DNA from: an uncultured Erythrobacter sp.
GTDB lineage: Bacteria > Pseudomonadota > Alphaproteobacteria > Sphingomonadales > Sphingomonadaceae
Direction: 5' to 3'
DNA length: 64,000 nt
Assembly: GCA_947494705.1 (NCBI GenBank)
Contig: CANLVN010000002.1
Span: 868,001 to 932,000, forward strand
Shown here: piece after piece, positions 48,936 to 58,381 of the stretch
Layout of the letters: each line of letters starts with the position of its first letter
Numbering within the stretch: position 1 is the first letter of the stretch
Made by a program: the position numbers and the translations under genes
The notes under the pieces: model-generated
Seen by the model: only the letters and a program-made list of their open reading frames with translations
Databases searched by the model: none
Told to the model about the DNA's origin: nothing

Positions 48936-49815
48936 AGGTGCCCAGAATACGCAATTCCTTGGAATGGAAGGCGCATTCCTCGAGCGCGCGGTCGACCGCC
49001 GGATCGCCCGGCACGCCGATGATGTCGGCATAGAACTGCGTCGCGGAAAAGCTCGTGCCCAACTGGTAGCTTTCCAGCTTGGTCATGTTGACGCCGTTCG
49101 TCGCGAACCCGCCGAGCACCTTATAAAGCGCGGCGGGGATATTCTTCACCTCGAACACGAAAGTCGTCATCAACGGTTTGTCGCCACCCGTCTCATGCAA
49201 GACCGGTTCGCGCGACAGGATAACGAAGCGGGTCATGTTGTCCGCCGCATCCTCGACATGTGTCTCGATGATCTCGAGACCATAAAGCTCCGCCGATATG
49301 GCTGGAGAAATCGCGCCGATGGCCGGATCGCCAAGCTCGGCGACATGCGCCGCCGCACCGGCGGTGTCGATATAGCTGAGCGGCACGATCCCACGCTCGC
49401 GCAGGAACCGGCGTGACTGTCCGAGCGCCTGCGGGTGGCTATAGGCGGCGGTAATGGCGACGTCCCCGATATTGGATGCCGGGGCCATCAGCGCATGATG
49501 GATAGGCATGAAATATTCGCCGACGATCGACAGGCCGCTTTCGGGCAGCAGGAAATGGATATCGGCCACGCGGCCGTGCTGCGAATTTTCGATCGGGATG
49601 ATCGCGTGTCCTGCGCGACCGTCGGTCACCGCGTCGAGCGCATCCTCGAATCCGAAACACGGCAGCGGCGCCATTTCAGGCCTCGCCTCCATCGCGGCGC
49701 GGTGCGAATTTGCTCCGGGCGAACCCTGGAAAGCGATTGCGCGGGCGGGATCGGTCTCGGCCTTGGCTCGAAGGCGCTCGACGATAGGCATCGCAAGATC
49801 GGGAAAACTCGACAT
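48910..49815 (-). CDS. pheA: Prephenate dehydratase
   Basis: Converts prephenate to phenylpyruvate in phenylalanine synthesis. 301 residues: periplasmic-binding-like PDT domain with SPGANSHRAA and the NMTRF (TRF) catalytic motif (about residue 193), then a C-terminal ACT domain (GVNMTKLESYQL) for Phe feedback. It is monofunctional (no chorismate mutase). Overlaps the downstream beta-lactamase start, so they are probably co-transcribed. Confidence 0.96.
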   Translation of the reverse strand: MSSFPDLAMPIVERLRAKAETDPARAIAFQGSPGANSHRAAMEARPEMAPLPCFGFEDALDAVTDGRAGHAIIPIENSQHGRVADIHFLLPESGLSIVGEYFMPIHHALMAPASNIGDVAITAAYSHPQALGQSRRFLRERGIVPLSYIDTAGAAAHVAELGDPAIGAISPAISAELYGLEIIETHVEDAADNMTRFVILSREPVLHETGGDKPLMTTFVFEVKNIPAALYKVLGGFATNGVNMTKLESYQLGTSFSATQFYADIIGVPGDPAVDRALEECAFHSKELRILGTYEQARKRG

Positions 49816-49946
49816 CTTGACAGCCTGCTAGAACCGGGGCGGCGGGGAGGCAAGCGGCGTAGGCAAACCGGGTTGCAATTCATGCACCAATTGTCGATGG
49901 GTTTCGCCTTGCCTAGGCCCGAGGGGGTCATTATGGGAACCCCGCG

Positions 49947-50648
49947 ATGACACAAGACAACTCTTCTGACGCGACGCCTTCCACCGAATCGGGTTCGGGC
50001 GATCTGTTCAACACCGCCGCCGGGTGGGTGCTGTTTGCTGCGGGTCTGGGCCTTGGCCTGTCGATCCTGAGCGGCAAGTATTTCCACGCCAACGATCCTG
50101 AGCGGCCCGAGCAGCTCGGTTACGTGATCGAAGGTGTCGAGGAAGAAGGCGGCGGGGCCGCCGAAATCAGCATCGAGGAAGCGCTTGCTTCGGTCACACC
50201 GGCCGATGGCGAACGCGTCTTTGCCAAGTGCCAGGCCTGCCACTCGATTGAGCAGGGCGGCGCGAACGGCATCGGTCCGAACCTCTACGGTACGATGGGC
50301 GCGAACAAGGCGAGCCATGCAGGCTTCGCTTACTCCAGCGCGCTGAGCAGCTTTGGTGGCCAGTGGGGCTGGGACGAGATGAACCAGTGGCTGGCAAATC
50401 CGCGTGGTTATATCGACGGTACGTCAATGGGCTTTGCGGGACTCTCCAGCATCGAGGATCGCGCGGCGGTTGCTCTGTATCTGAACGAGATGGGCGGCAA
50501 TCTGACAGTGCCCGAATTCACGCCGGCCGAGGAAACCGAAGCTGAGGAAGCAGAGGCCGAAGCGGACATGGAAGCCGAGGTCGAGGCCGAGCAGAACGCG
50601 GCGGAAAGCACTTCGGAGTCGACCGAAGCAGCCGCATCTGGCGAATAA
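49947..50648 (+). CDS. Membrane-anchored cytochrome c
   Basis: 233 residues: an N-terminal uncleaved helix (about residues 24-43), a class I cytochrome c domain with CQACH (Cys95, Cys98, His99) and axial Met in GTSMGFAG, and an unusual acidic Glu/Ala-rich tail of about 50 residues (EETEAEEAEAEAD...). Similar to CycM/c552-type electron carriers between the bc1 complex and terminal oxidases. Divergent from pheA. Confidence 0.92.
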   Translation: MTQDNSSDATPSTESGSGDLFNTAAGWVLFAAGLGLGLSILSGKYFHANDPERPEQLGYVIEGVEEEGGGAAEISIEEALASVTPADGERVFAKCQACHSIEQGGANGIGPNLYGTMGANKASHAGFAYSSALSSFGGQWGWDEMNQWLANPRGYIDGTSMGFAGLSSIEDRAAVALYLNEMGGNLTVPEFTPAEETEAEEAEAEADMEAEVEAEQNAAESTSESTEAAASGE

Positions 50649-50656
50649 ACGCTGAC

Positions 50657-50675
50657 GGGGCGCGAGAGGCGCCCC
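50657..50675 (+). terminator. Hairpin between convergent cytochrome c and rlmE
   Basis: Seven-base stem GGGGCGC / GCGCCCC with a five-base loop nine bases after the cytochrome c stop. There are only two T on the plus strand, so termination strength is uncertain. Confidence 0.5.
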
Positions 50676-50693
50676 TTCATTGGCGATGGTCGG

Positions 50694-51362
50694 CTAGTCC
50701 GGTCGCCCCTTGAACCCCTGAGCCACGACATACCATTCCGATGAGCCCTTGCGGCTTGCGGGTGGCTTGGCGTGCTTCACGGTCTTGAAGTGTTGCTTGA
50801 GCAGCTTGAGCAGGTCGGCGTCGGTGCCTCCGGCCAGCACCTTTGCAACGAAGGCTCCGCCTTCCTCCAACGTTTCCACTGCGAACCACGCGCCCGCTTC
50901 GACCAGTCCCATCGTTCGAAGGTGGTCGGTCTGCTTGTGGCCCACCGTATTCGCCGCCATGTCGGACAGGACGAGGTCGGGCGGCCCGCCCAGCGCGTCC
51001 TCCAGCGCGGCAGGCGCGTCGTCATCCATGAAATCCATCTGGAAGATCGTGACCCCGTCGATCGGTTCGACTTCGAGCAGGTCGATGCCGACCACTTCTG
51101 CCTTCGGAGCCTTGGCCCGCACGACCTGGCTCCACCCGCCCGGCGCGATGCCGAGATCGACGACGCGTTTCGCGCCTCGGATCAGACCGAATTTCTCGTC
51201 CAGCTCGATCAGCTTGTAGGCCGCGCGGCTGCGATAGCCATCGGCCTTGGCCTGCTTGACGTAAGGGTCGTTCAACTGCCGCTGGAGCCAGCGGGTCGAG
51301 CTTTCGGATCGTTTCTTCGCTGTCCTGACGCGCTTGTCGGGATCGCGGCCTGAGCGAGCCAC
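50694..51362 (-). CDS. rlmE: 23S rRNA 2'-O-methyltransferase RlmE (FtsJ)
   Basis: Methylates U2552 of 23S rRNA in the 50S subunit. 222 residues with the SAM-binding motif VVDLGIAPGGWSQVV and the K-D-K-E catalytic tetrad (YRSRAAYKL, VLSDMAANTVG, FVAKVLAGG, SSEWYVVAQGF). Starts three bases after the Ppx/GppA gene, a recurrent pairing in Alphaproteobacteria. Confidence 0.96.
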   Translation of the reverse strand: MARSGRDPDKRVRTAKKRSESSTRWLQRQLNDPYVKQAKADGYRSRAAYKLIELDEKFGLIRGAKRVVDLGIAPGGWSQVVRAKAPKAEVVGIDLLEVEPIDGVTIFQMDFMDDDAPAALEDALGGPPDLVLSDMAANTVGHKQTDHLRTMGLVEAGAWFAVETLEEGGAFVAKVLAGGTDADLLKLLKQHFKTVKHAKPPASRKGSSEWYVVAQGFKGRPD

Positions 51363-51365
51363 GGC

Positions 51366-52625
51366 TCAGGCCCCCCGCGCGCGCAGTTCGTGCAGCGCCT
51401 GGAGGCTGCGTTCGGACTGTCGTTCGGAGGCCATGAGGCTGCGCAGTATACCTTCGCGAATGCCGCGATCGGCAACGCCCAGCCGCTGTGCAGGCCAAAG
51501 ATCGAGGATCGATTCAAGTATCGCGCATCCCGCAACGACGAGGTCGGCGCGATCCTGTCCGATACAGGGCAATTTGCTGCGTTCGGCCGGCGACATGCCC
51601 GAAAGCCGCGTGCTGATGGTGCGCATCGCCTCCGACGGCACGATCAGCCCATCGACCGCCTTGCGATCGTAGTGTGGCAATTCCAGATGCAGGCTTGCGA
51701 GCGTTGTCACCGTTCCGCTTGTCCCCAGCAGACGAATGTCGTCGCTCGCCGCCGCCTTGGAAACGCGCTCGGCAAAGGGCGCGAAGCTCTCCGTCACCAA
51801 TCGCCGCATTTCGCGATAGCGCGCCAACCGTCCTTCCGGTCCGGGCCGGAATACCGCATCGGGTCGCCGTACCGTATCGGTCAGCGAGACCACGCCCCAC
51901 GGCACGCTCTGCCAGTCGATGATGCGCGGAATTTTCTCGCCCGCCTCGACCAGCACCAGTTCGGTCGAACCGCCGCCAATATCGAAGATCACCGCGGGGC
52001 CATCGCCTTCCTCGAGGAGGATGTGGCAGCCAAGCACCGCGAGCCGCGCCTCTTCCTCGGCGCTGATGATGTCGAGCACTATGCCGGTTTCACGCCGCAC
52101 CCGCTCGATGAATGCCTCGCCATTGACTGCCCGGCGGCAGGCCTCTGTCGCGACCGAGCGCGCCAGGCGAACCTTGCGGCGGCGCAATTTCTCGGCACAG
52201 ATCGCAAGTGCCCCGACCGCCCGGTCCATTGCTTCGTCAGAGAGTCGTCCGGTCGTGGCCAGATCCTCGCCCAGCTTTACCACCCGGCTGAACGCGTCGA
52301 TCACCGTAAAGTCGCGGCCCGAGGGGCGCGCGATCAACAAACGGCAATTGTTGGTGCCAAGGTCGAGAGCGGCATAGGCCTCGTTACCTTTCGGGCCATG
52401 ACGGGGAGCGGACTGATGAGCCGGTTTGCTCGCGCCATCGCAGTGAGTGTCGCGTCGGGCAGGCTGCGAAACACGCGCCTCGCCATTTTTCGTCTGACGA
52501 CTCTTGGGTCTGCCTCTCACTTGCTGACTGGGGCGCTTGTAGCGAAAATCGGCTACCTTGCCGGACCTGTCGCCCCGTTTCCTGTCAGCATTCCTGTTCT
52601 CGTCCGGCGGAAGCGGATCCGCCAT
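51366..52625 (-). CDS. ppx: Ppx/GppA-type exopolyphosphatase/pppGpp phosphohydrolase
   Basis: 419 residues. A basic, low-complexity N-terminal extension of about 85 residues precedes the Ppx/GppA domain: AALDLGTNNCRLLIARP (phosphate loop), EEEARLA and FDIGGGSTEL. Degrades polyphosphate or converts pppGpp to ppGpp; the family does not tell which. ATG 52625 has a GGAAAG site. First gene of ppx-rlmE. Confidence 0.93.
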   Translation of the reverse strand: MADPLPPDENRNADRKRGDRSGKVADFRYKRPSQQVRGRPKSRQTKNGEARVSQPARRDTHCDGASKPAHQSAPRHGPKGNEAYAALDLGTNNCRLLIARPSGRDFTVIDAFSRVVKLGEDLATTGRLSDEAMDRAVGALAICAEKLRRRKVRLARSVATEACRRAVNGEAFIERVRRETGIVLDIISAEEEARLAVLGCHILLEEGDGPAVIFDIGGGSTELVLVEAGEKIPRIIDWQSVPWGVVSLTDTVRRPDAVFRPGPEGRLARYREMRRLVTESFAPFAERVSKAAASDDIRLLGTSGTVTTLASLHLELPHYDRKAVDGLIVPSEAMRTISTRLSGMSPAERSKLPCIGQDRADLVVAGCAILESILDLWPAQRLGVADRGIREGILRSLMASERQSERSLQALHELRARGA

Positions 52626-52807
52626 AATTACATCTTTCCAAATCACTGAAGCCAAATCGGCATCAGCACCTGAAGACGAGGCTAACCCAAGCCGGTGATG
52701 CGTGCAAGCAAGCTCGGTATTGACCGCAGCGACGAGCAAAACTAGGAGGCGCGTCTCGCGAGGGCGTGGGGCCGATTCTGATCGCCCGCTTTACCGCCCC
52801 GCCGTGA

Positions 52808-52881
52808 TGCCCCGTCGTCTAATGGTAAGACTACGGACTCTGACTCCGTCAATTGAGGTTCGAATCCTCACGGGGCATCCA
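52808..52881 (+). tRNA. tRNA-Gln (anticodon CTG)
   Basis: 74-base cloverleaf with seven-base acceptor stem TGCCCCG/CGGGGCA, anticodon stem ACGGA/TCCGT around loop CTCTGAC (anticodon CTG), T-arm GAGG-TTCGAAT-CCTC and an encoded CCA (52879-52881). Confidence 0.96.
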
Positions 52882-52886
52882 TTTCC

Positions 52887-53633
52887 TCACACAATCATCG
52901 GTTTGGCGAGCATCCATAGGCCCATGCCGATCATGAACAGGTTCTCGGTCAGCGAGACGAAGCCGAGGGGCACGTCGCTGTCGCCGCCGACGCAGGCGCA
53001 TTTGAGTTCGCGTTTGTCGATATAAACCGCCTTGAACACGCTTGCCGCGCCTATTGTGCCTATGAACAATGCCACCGGAATGGAGATAAAGTCGAGTACA
53101 TGGGCGGTCATCAGCACGCCCGCCAGTCCCTCGGCATAGGGGTAGATGTAGCCGTAGGGGACCCATCTGCGGGCCAGCAGGTCGTAATTGAGAAACATGG
53201 TCGAAAAGCTCTCGACATCGCGCAGCTTGAGATAGGCAAGGCCGCACATCGAGAAGCTGACGAACCATTCCGCGGTGAGAATCGACAACCACTCGCCGGT
53301 CGCCACCCATCCTGCGCCGATAGCCATCAGGGCCATCATTGCGAACAGCACCATGACAGGGCGGTATGTCGTCCCCTGTTTGTCGACCGGGTTTCCGAAA
53401 TGGGCGGCCAGTTCGCTGTAGCCGCCGATCCGCTCACCACCGATCCACACCTGCGGCGTGGTCTTGACGCCGTGCTTTTCCTTGAACGCGTCGGTTTCCT
53501 CGCGGGTGGTAAGGTGATGGTCTTCGATCTGGTAGCCGTTGCGCTCCAGCAGCCAGAGTGCCTTCTGGCCATAGGGGCACAGGTGATCGGGCATCACCAT
53601 GCGATAAAGGGTGGCTGTCTTGGGTTGTTTCAT
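52887..53633 (-). CDS. Glutaredoxin-MauE-type membrane fusion protein
   Basis: 248 residues. The N-terminal ~80 form a glutaredoxin domain with a monothiol site (DHLCPYGQKALWLL) and TTPQVWIGGERIGGYSEL; the rest is a four-helix membrane domain of the MauE/DoxX kind, including a KCACVGGDSDVP loop. MauE-like domains help disulfide or electron transfer across the membrane, so the fusion may couple cytosolic glutathione or thiols to membrane redox. Function unproven. Confidence 0.87.
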   Translation of the reverse strand: MKQPKTATLYRMVMPDHLCPYGQKALWLLERNGYQIEDHHLTTREETDAFKEKHGVKTTPQVWIGGERIGGYSELAAHFGNPVDKQGTTYRPVMVLFAMMALMAIGAGWVATGEWLSILTAEWFVSFSMCGLAYLKLRDVESFSTMFLNYDLLARRWVPYGYIYPYAEGLAGVLMTAHVLDFISIPVALFIGTIGAASVFKAVYIDKRELKCACVGGDSDVPLGFVSLTENLFMIGMGLWMLAKPMIV

Positions 53634-53728
53634 ACTGAATTAAGCGACCTGCACGGAGATGGTTCCATGCGCGGATATGGGCACAAGCTGTCTTGCCCAC
53701 GCCGAACGGCGCGCCTAACGCGATCGCC

Positions 53729-54601
53729 ATGACAGACAAAGACCTCACCGATCATAAATTCTATCACGCGAACGAAGAAAGCCAATTCGCCGAATCCGCG
53801 CCGGAGAAGACTCCGCAAACCGAGCACCCGGCCTACAAGCTGGCGTTCCGCGATACCGATTTCCTTCTGCGTGACGAATTGCGCCCGGTGCGCTTCCAGC
53901 TGGAGCTGCTCAAGCCCGAGATGTTGCTGGACGAAGCGCGGGTCGGATCGACCATGGTGATGTACGGATCTGCGCGCATCCCCTCGCCCGAACAGGCGCA
54001 GGCAACGATCGACGCGGCGAAGGATGGCAGCGAGTGGGACCAGAAGGTCGCGGCGAACCTCGCGAAGAAGGCGAAATATTACGACGAGGCGCACAAGCTC
54101 GCAAAGATGGTCTCCGACAAGGCGATCATCGAGGATGGCAAGCGGCAGTTCGTGGTGTGCTCGGGCGGTGGCCCGTCGATCATGGAAGCCGCCAATCGCG
54201 GCGCGAGCGATGCAGGCAGCGAAAGCATTGGTCTCAACATAATCCTGCCTCATGAGCAGGCGCCCAATTCGTATGTGACGCCCTACCTGTCGCTGAACTT
54301 CCACTATTTCGCGCTGCGCAAGATGCACTTCCTGCTACGCGCGCGGGCGGTCGCCGTGTTCCCGGGCGGGTTCGGCACGTTCGACGAGTTCTTCGAGCTG
54401 CTGACGCTGGTCCAGACAGGCAAGATGAAGCCGCTGCCGATCCTGCTGTTCGGCAAGGAATTCTGGACGCGCGTCGTCGATTTCGAGGCGATTGCCGAGG
54501 AAGGGACGATTTCGAAGAAGGACCTCGACCTGTTCAAGTGGTGCGAGACCGCCGAGGATGCATGGAAATGCATCGCCGACTTTTACGATCTCGAAGCCTA
54601 G
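53729..54601 (+). CDS. LOG-family Rossmann nucleotide-binding protein
   Basis: 290 residues from ATG 53729. The Rossmann motif is VVCSGGGPSIMEAANRGASDAG, and the LOG/lysine-decarboxylase-like signature is VAVFPGGFGTFDEFFELLTLVQTG. It may be a cytokinin-type phosphoribohydrolase or a general nucleotide hydrolase; bacterial function unresolved. The N-terminus is longer than in small LOG proteins. Overlaps thiD tail-to-tail by four bases. Confidence 0.9.
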   Translation: MTDKDLTDHKFYHANEESQFAESAPEKTPQTEHPAYKLAFRDTDFLLRDELRPVRFQLELLKPEMLLDEARVGSTMVMYGSARIPSPEQAQATIDAAKDGSEWDQKVAANLAKKAKYYDEAHKLAKMVSDKAIIEDGKRQFVVCSGGGPSIMEAANRGASDAGSESIGLNIILPHEQAPNSYVTPYLSLNFHYFALRKMHFLLRARAVAVFPGGFGTFDEFFELLTLVQTGKMKPLPILLFGKEFWTRVVDFEAIAEEGTISKKDLDLFKWCETAEDAWKCIADFYDLEA

Positions 54602-55404
54602 TCCAGCTTCCTCACCGCATGATGGCCCAGCGGGCCGTTCCCCTCGCCGAATCCCGGCGCGGCCTCTATCGCGGCGCGCACGAAGTTGCGGCTTAGTCGC
54701 ACGGCGTGTTCGAGCGGCTGACCGTGGCCCAGCAACGTCGCGATGGCAGACGATAGCGTGCAGCCGGTGCCGTGGGTATGCGGGGTGTCGATCCGGGCAT
54801 GATCGAACTGCACCGCGCGTTCGTTGGGCGCGGGCTCGTACAGGATGTCGATTATCCGACTGTCGCCGGTATGTCCGCCCTTGGCCAGCACCGCCGCGCC
54901 GGTCTTTTGAGAAAGCTCTTCCGCCGCCTCGGCCATCTGGGAGCTGTCGGTAAGGCTGCGTTCGAGCAGGTGCGCAAGCTCGGGCAGGTTGGGGGTGATG
55001 AGCGTCGCGGCCGGGAACAGCCGCTCGCGCAAGACCGAGATCGCCTCCGGATCGATCAGCGCCGCTCCGGTTGTTGCGATCATTACGGGGTCGAGAACGA
55101 TGGGCGCTTGCACGCCCTCAAGCGCATCGGCCACCGCGTTGATGATTTCCGCATCGTGGAGCATCCCGATCTTTATCGCGTCGACACCGATATCGTCGAG
55201 GCAGCTGGAAATCTGCTGCGCCACCACGCTGCCCGACATTGGCGCGATGGCCTGCACGCCTACCGTGTTCTGCGCAGTGATCGTGGTGATCGCGGTCATG
55301 GCATAACCGCCGAGCATCGAGATGGTCTTGATATCGGCCTGAATGCCAGCGCCTCCGGAGGAGTCGGAACCGGCGATTGAGAGGATGCGGGGAGGGGTGG
55401 TCAC
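54598..55404 (-). CDS. thiD: Hydroxymethylpyrimidine/phosphomethylpyrimidine kinase
   Basis: Phosphorylates HMP and HMP-P in thiamine synthesis. 268 residues of the ribokinase-like fold with SIAGSDSSGGAGIQADIKT and the C-terminal catalytic region HTHGTGCTLSSAIA. GTG 55404 overlaps the upstream DUF1272 stop (GTGA). Last gene of glmM-DUF1272-thiD. Confidence 0.95.
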   Translation of the reverse strand: MTTPPRILSIAGSDSSGGAGIQADIKTISMLGGYAMTAITTITAQNTVGVQAIAPMSGSVVAQQISSCLDDIGVDAIKIGMLHDAEIINAVADALEGVQAPIVLDPVMIATTGAALIDPEAISVLRERLFPAATLITPNLPELAHLLERSLTDSSQMAEAAEELSQKTGAAVLAKGGHTGDSRIIDILYEPAPNERAVQFDHARIDTPHTHGTGCTLSSAIATLLGHGQPLEHAVRLSRNFVRAAIEAAPGFGEGNGPLGHHAVRKLD

Positions 55405-55625
55405 GATTTGAACCTGCGTTCGCGGCTGGGTGGATACTTTTCCTGCAACGCCGCCGTCCGTGTGGGGCGGTCCATCAATTCGCCGCCGCAATTAGGGCAA
55501 ATGTCGTCCAGCGTCTCGGCGCATTCGGCGCAGAAGGAGCATTCGAAAGAGCAGATGAACGCGCCGGGTGCCTCGGCAGGCAGGTCGGTCCCGCAGCGTT
55601 CGCAATCGGGGCGCATTTCCAGCAT
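55401..55625 (-). CDS. DUF1272 small zinc-ribbon-like protein
   Basis: 74 residues with four Cys pairs (CERC, CSFEC, CAEC, CPNC), typical of the DUF1272 family and likely to bind zinc. Role unknown. Its ATG overlaps the glmM stop by one base (TGATG), and its stop overlaps the thiD start, so it is firmly embedded in the operon. Confidence 0.9.
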   Translation of the reverse strand: MLEMRPDCERCGTDLPAEAPGAFICSFECSFCAECAETLDDICPNCGGELMDRPTRTAALQEKYPPSRERRFKS

Positions 55626-56962
55626 CAGGCGGCCGACCTGACAGCGTCGCACACCCTGTCGACCACGTTTTCGACTTGGCTCGCATCGTCCCCTTCGGCC
55701 ATGACGCGGATCACCGGCTCGGTGCCTGACGGGCGGATGACGAGGCGTCCCCTGCCTTCAAGCTCGCTTTCGACCGCCGCGATCACCGCCTGGACTTCTC
55801 CATTTTCGAGCGGGGCGCCCCCCTCGTAGCGCACATTCTTGAGCAGTTGCGGGACCGGGTCGAACAGATGCAGGATCTCGCTCGCCGGTTTGCCGGAGCG
55901 AACCAGTGAGGTCAGCACCCGCATTGCGGCGACCGTCCCGTCCCCGGTTGTCGCGTGGTCAAGCAGGATCATGTGCCCCGACTGTTCGCCGCCGACATTG
56001 AACCCGCCTTCTTTCATCCGCTCAAGCACATAGCGGTCGCCGACCTTGGTGCGTTCGAGCGAGAGGCCGATGCCATCCAGGTAACGCTCCAGCCCGAGAT
56101 TGGACATCACCGTTGCAACCACGCCGCCGCCGGTCAGTGCGCCTTTCTCATGCATACGGGTCGCGATGAGCGCCATGATCTGGTCGCCATCGACCTTGCG
56201 CCCCTTTTCGTCGACCACGATCAGGCGGTCGGCATCGCCATCCAACGCTATGCCGATATCGGCGCTCTCGGCCACCACCTTCGCCTGCAGCGCCTCGATG
56301 GAGGTCGAACCGACGCCGTCATTGATATTGGTCCCGTTGGGGGTGACACCCAGCGTGACGACCTCCGCACCCAGCTCCCAGATCGCCGAAGGGGCTACCT
56401 GGTAGGCGGCACCGTGCGCGCAATCGACCACGACCTTGAGGTCGTCGAAGCGGATTTCGTCCGACACCGACTGCTTGACCGCGTGGATATACCGCCCGCG
56501 CGCATCCTCGATACGGCGTGCGCGGCCGATATTCTCGGCATCGGCGAGCGTCGGTTCGACGTCGAGCAGCGCCTCGATCTCGGCCTCGGCTTCGTCGGAG
56601 AGCTTGAAGCCATCGGGTCCGAACAGCTTGATGCCGTTATCGGGAAACAGGTTGTGGCTGGCCGAAATCATGACCCCTAGGTCGGCGCGCATTTCTCGGG
56701 TCAGAAGCGCAATGGCGGGCGTGGGAAGCGGGCCGGTCATGATCACGTCCATCCCCACGCTGGTGAACCCCGCGACCAGCGCGCTTTCCATCATGTAGCC
56801 CGAAAGCCGCGTATCCTTGCCGATCACGACGCGGTGCCGATGTCCTCCGCGCACGAAGTAATTGCCGGCGGCCTGCCCCACGCGCATCGCGGTTGCAGCC
56901 GTCATGACGCCGGCATTCGTGCGCCCCCTGATCCCGTCCGTGCCGAAAAACTTGCGTGCCAT
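55625..56962 (-). CDS. glmM: Phosphoglucosamine mutase
   Basis: Converts glucosamine-6-P to glucosamine-1-P for UDP-GlcNAc and the cell wall. 445 residues with [10 protein letters not shown] at the N-terminus, the phospho-Ser loop [18 protein letters not shown] (Ser about 102), Mg-binding DGDADR and the phosphate-binding [15 protein letters not shown]. Normal length; first gene of its operon. Confidence 0.97.
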   Translation of the reverse strand: MARKFFGTDGIRGRTNAGVMTAATAMRVGQAAGNYFVRGGHRHRVVIGKDTRLSGYMMESALVAGFTSVGMDVIMTGPLPTPAIALLTREMRADLGVMISASHNLFPDNGIKLFGPDGFKLSDEAEAEIEALLDVEPTLADAENIGRARRIEDARGRYIHAVKQSVSDEIRFDDLKVVVDCAHGAAYQVAPSAIWELGAEVVTLGVTPNGTNINDGVGSTSIEALQAKVVAESADIGIALDGDADRLIVVDEKGRKVDGDQIMALIATRMHEKGALTGGGVVATVMSNLGLERYLDGIGLSLERTKVGDRYVLERMKEGGFNVGGEQSGHMILLDHATTGDGTVAAMRVLTSLVRSGKPASEILHLFDPVPQLLKNVRYEGGAPLENGEVQAVIAAVESELEGRGRLVIRPSGTEPVIRVMAEGDDASQVENVVDRVCDAVRSAA

Positions 56963-57088
56963 ATCTGCCGTAACGCCCCGGTGTTGCCTTTGAAGTTGCC
57001 TGCGAGAGTTTGTCAGCGCGTTCTGGCGCGGTTATCGCGCGAATGGAAGGGCAGCCCCCGAAAATTAGGGCCACAATATGGGACCGGA

Positions 57089-58372
57089 TTGTTGAGCACT
57101 GAAGCAAGAGACGGCGAGGGCGGGGCACCCACTCTCGAAAGCGGGTTCGAACTGGTGACAATCCGCCTGCCGGTGGTCGCGACGTTTGCCGCGCTGATCG
57201 GCGGTCTGGCGCTGGGCGTGGCACTGTCCGGTGCCGAGCTTGCGCAATGGCTGACCGAGGCGGTGGCGCTGGTCGGCACCTTGTGGCTGCGTGCCCTGCA
57301 GATGACGATCATCCCGCTGGTTGCCGCGCTACTGGTGCTCGGTCTGTCGCAGATGGTGCGCGCGGCGAGCGCGGGCAAGGCAGCGCGTCTGTTCCTTGGG
57401 TTGGTGCTGGGCGTGGCGATTGTGGGTGGGCTGTTCACTGCGCTCGTCCTGCCTGTCTTGCTGGCAGCCTTTCCCGTTCCCACCGATGCGGCGGGTTTTC
57501 TCGCCGATGGCGTCGGGGAGGGGCAGGAAGTGCCCGAAGTGCTCGAATTCCTCAAAAGCCTGATCGCGCCGAACATCATCGCCGCAGCGGCAGAGACGAA
57601 CATGCTGCCGCTGACCATTTTCTTTGCGCTGTTCGCCGTAGCGATCACCCGCCTGCCGGATGCGCAAGGAACGACGCTGCTGAAGTTCTTCCACGCGCTC
57701 GCCAACGCCATGCTGCTGATCATCGGCTGGGTGCTGTGGGTGGCGCCCCTGGGCGTGGCGGCGCTGGCTTTCGGAGTGGGCCTCAGGAGCGGGGACGGGG
57801 CCTTCGCCGTGCTGGGCCACTATATCCTCGTGGTTTCGGCCATGGGCGGATTTATCTGGCTGCTCGCCTACGTCCTTGCGGCGACATGGGGTCGGGTCGG
57901 GTTGCTGAATTTTGCCCGTGCGATTCTGCCTGCACAGGCGGTGGCGCTTTCGACGCAAAGCTCGCTCGCAAGCCTGCCCGCCATGCTCGACAGCGCCTCG
58001 CGGCTCGGATTAAGATCGACCACGAGCGAATTCGTGCTGCCGCTTGCTGTCGCGATCTTCCGCGCGACCAGCGTCGCGATGAACCTTGCCGTGGCTCTTT
58101 ATGTCGCACAATTGTCGGGTGTCGACGTGCCGTTCTCGCTGATGATGATCGGCATCCTCGTGGGTGTGATCATTTCCATCGGCTCGGTAAGCCTGCCTGG
58201 GTCAATCAGCTTCGTCATCTCCATCGGCCCCATCGCGCTCGCCATGGGCGTGCCCATCGAACCTTTGGTGCTGCTGGTCGCGGTTGAGATGCTGCCCGAT
58301 ATCATGCGGACCTTGGGCAACGTGACCATGAATGTCGCGGTGACGAGCGTGGTCGACCGCAGTCGCGATTAG
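57089..58372 (+). CDS. Dicarboxylate/amino acid:cation symporter (DAACS family)
   Basis: 427 residues from TTG 57089 (a GTG at 57155 is an alternative start). About eight helices with re-entrant loops; conserved features include QMTIIPLVAALLVLG, the Ser-rich loop ALSTQSSLASLP and the C-terminal substrate-binding region. Probably takes up dicarboxylates, Glu/Asp or related anions with Na+ or H+. Convergent with the AI-2E permease. Confidence 0.87.
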   Translation: MLSTEARDGEGGAPTLESGFELVTIRLPVVATFAALIGGLALGVALSGAELAQWLTEAVALVGTLWLRALQMTIIPLVAALLVLGLSQMVRAASAGKAARLFLGLVLGVAIVGGLFTALVLPVLLAAFPVPTDAAGFLADGVGEGQEVPEVLEFLKSLIAPNIIAAAAETNMLPLTIFFALFAVAITRLPDAQGTTLLKFFHALANAMLLIIGWVLWVAPLGVAALAFGVGLRSGDGAFAVLGHYILVVSAMGGFIWLLAYVLAATWGRVGLLNFARAILPAQAVALSTQSSLASLPAMLDSASRLGLRSTTSEFVLPLAVAIFRATSVAMNLAVALYVAQLSGVDVPFSLMMIGILVGVIISIGSVSLPGSISFVISIGPIALAMGVPIEPLVLLVAVEMLPDIMRTLGNVTMNVAVTSVVDRSRD

Positions 58373-58381
58373 GTGTGAGTC

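Noticed and set aside
53634..53728. EcfG promoter before the glutaredoxin fusion gene
   Set aside because: GGAAC is present on the minus strand, but the -10 position reads GCTT/CTTA, too far from consensus.
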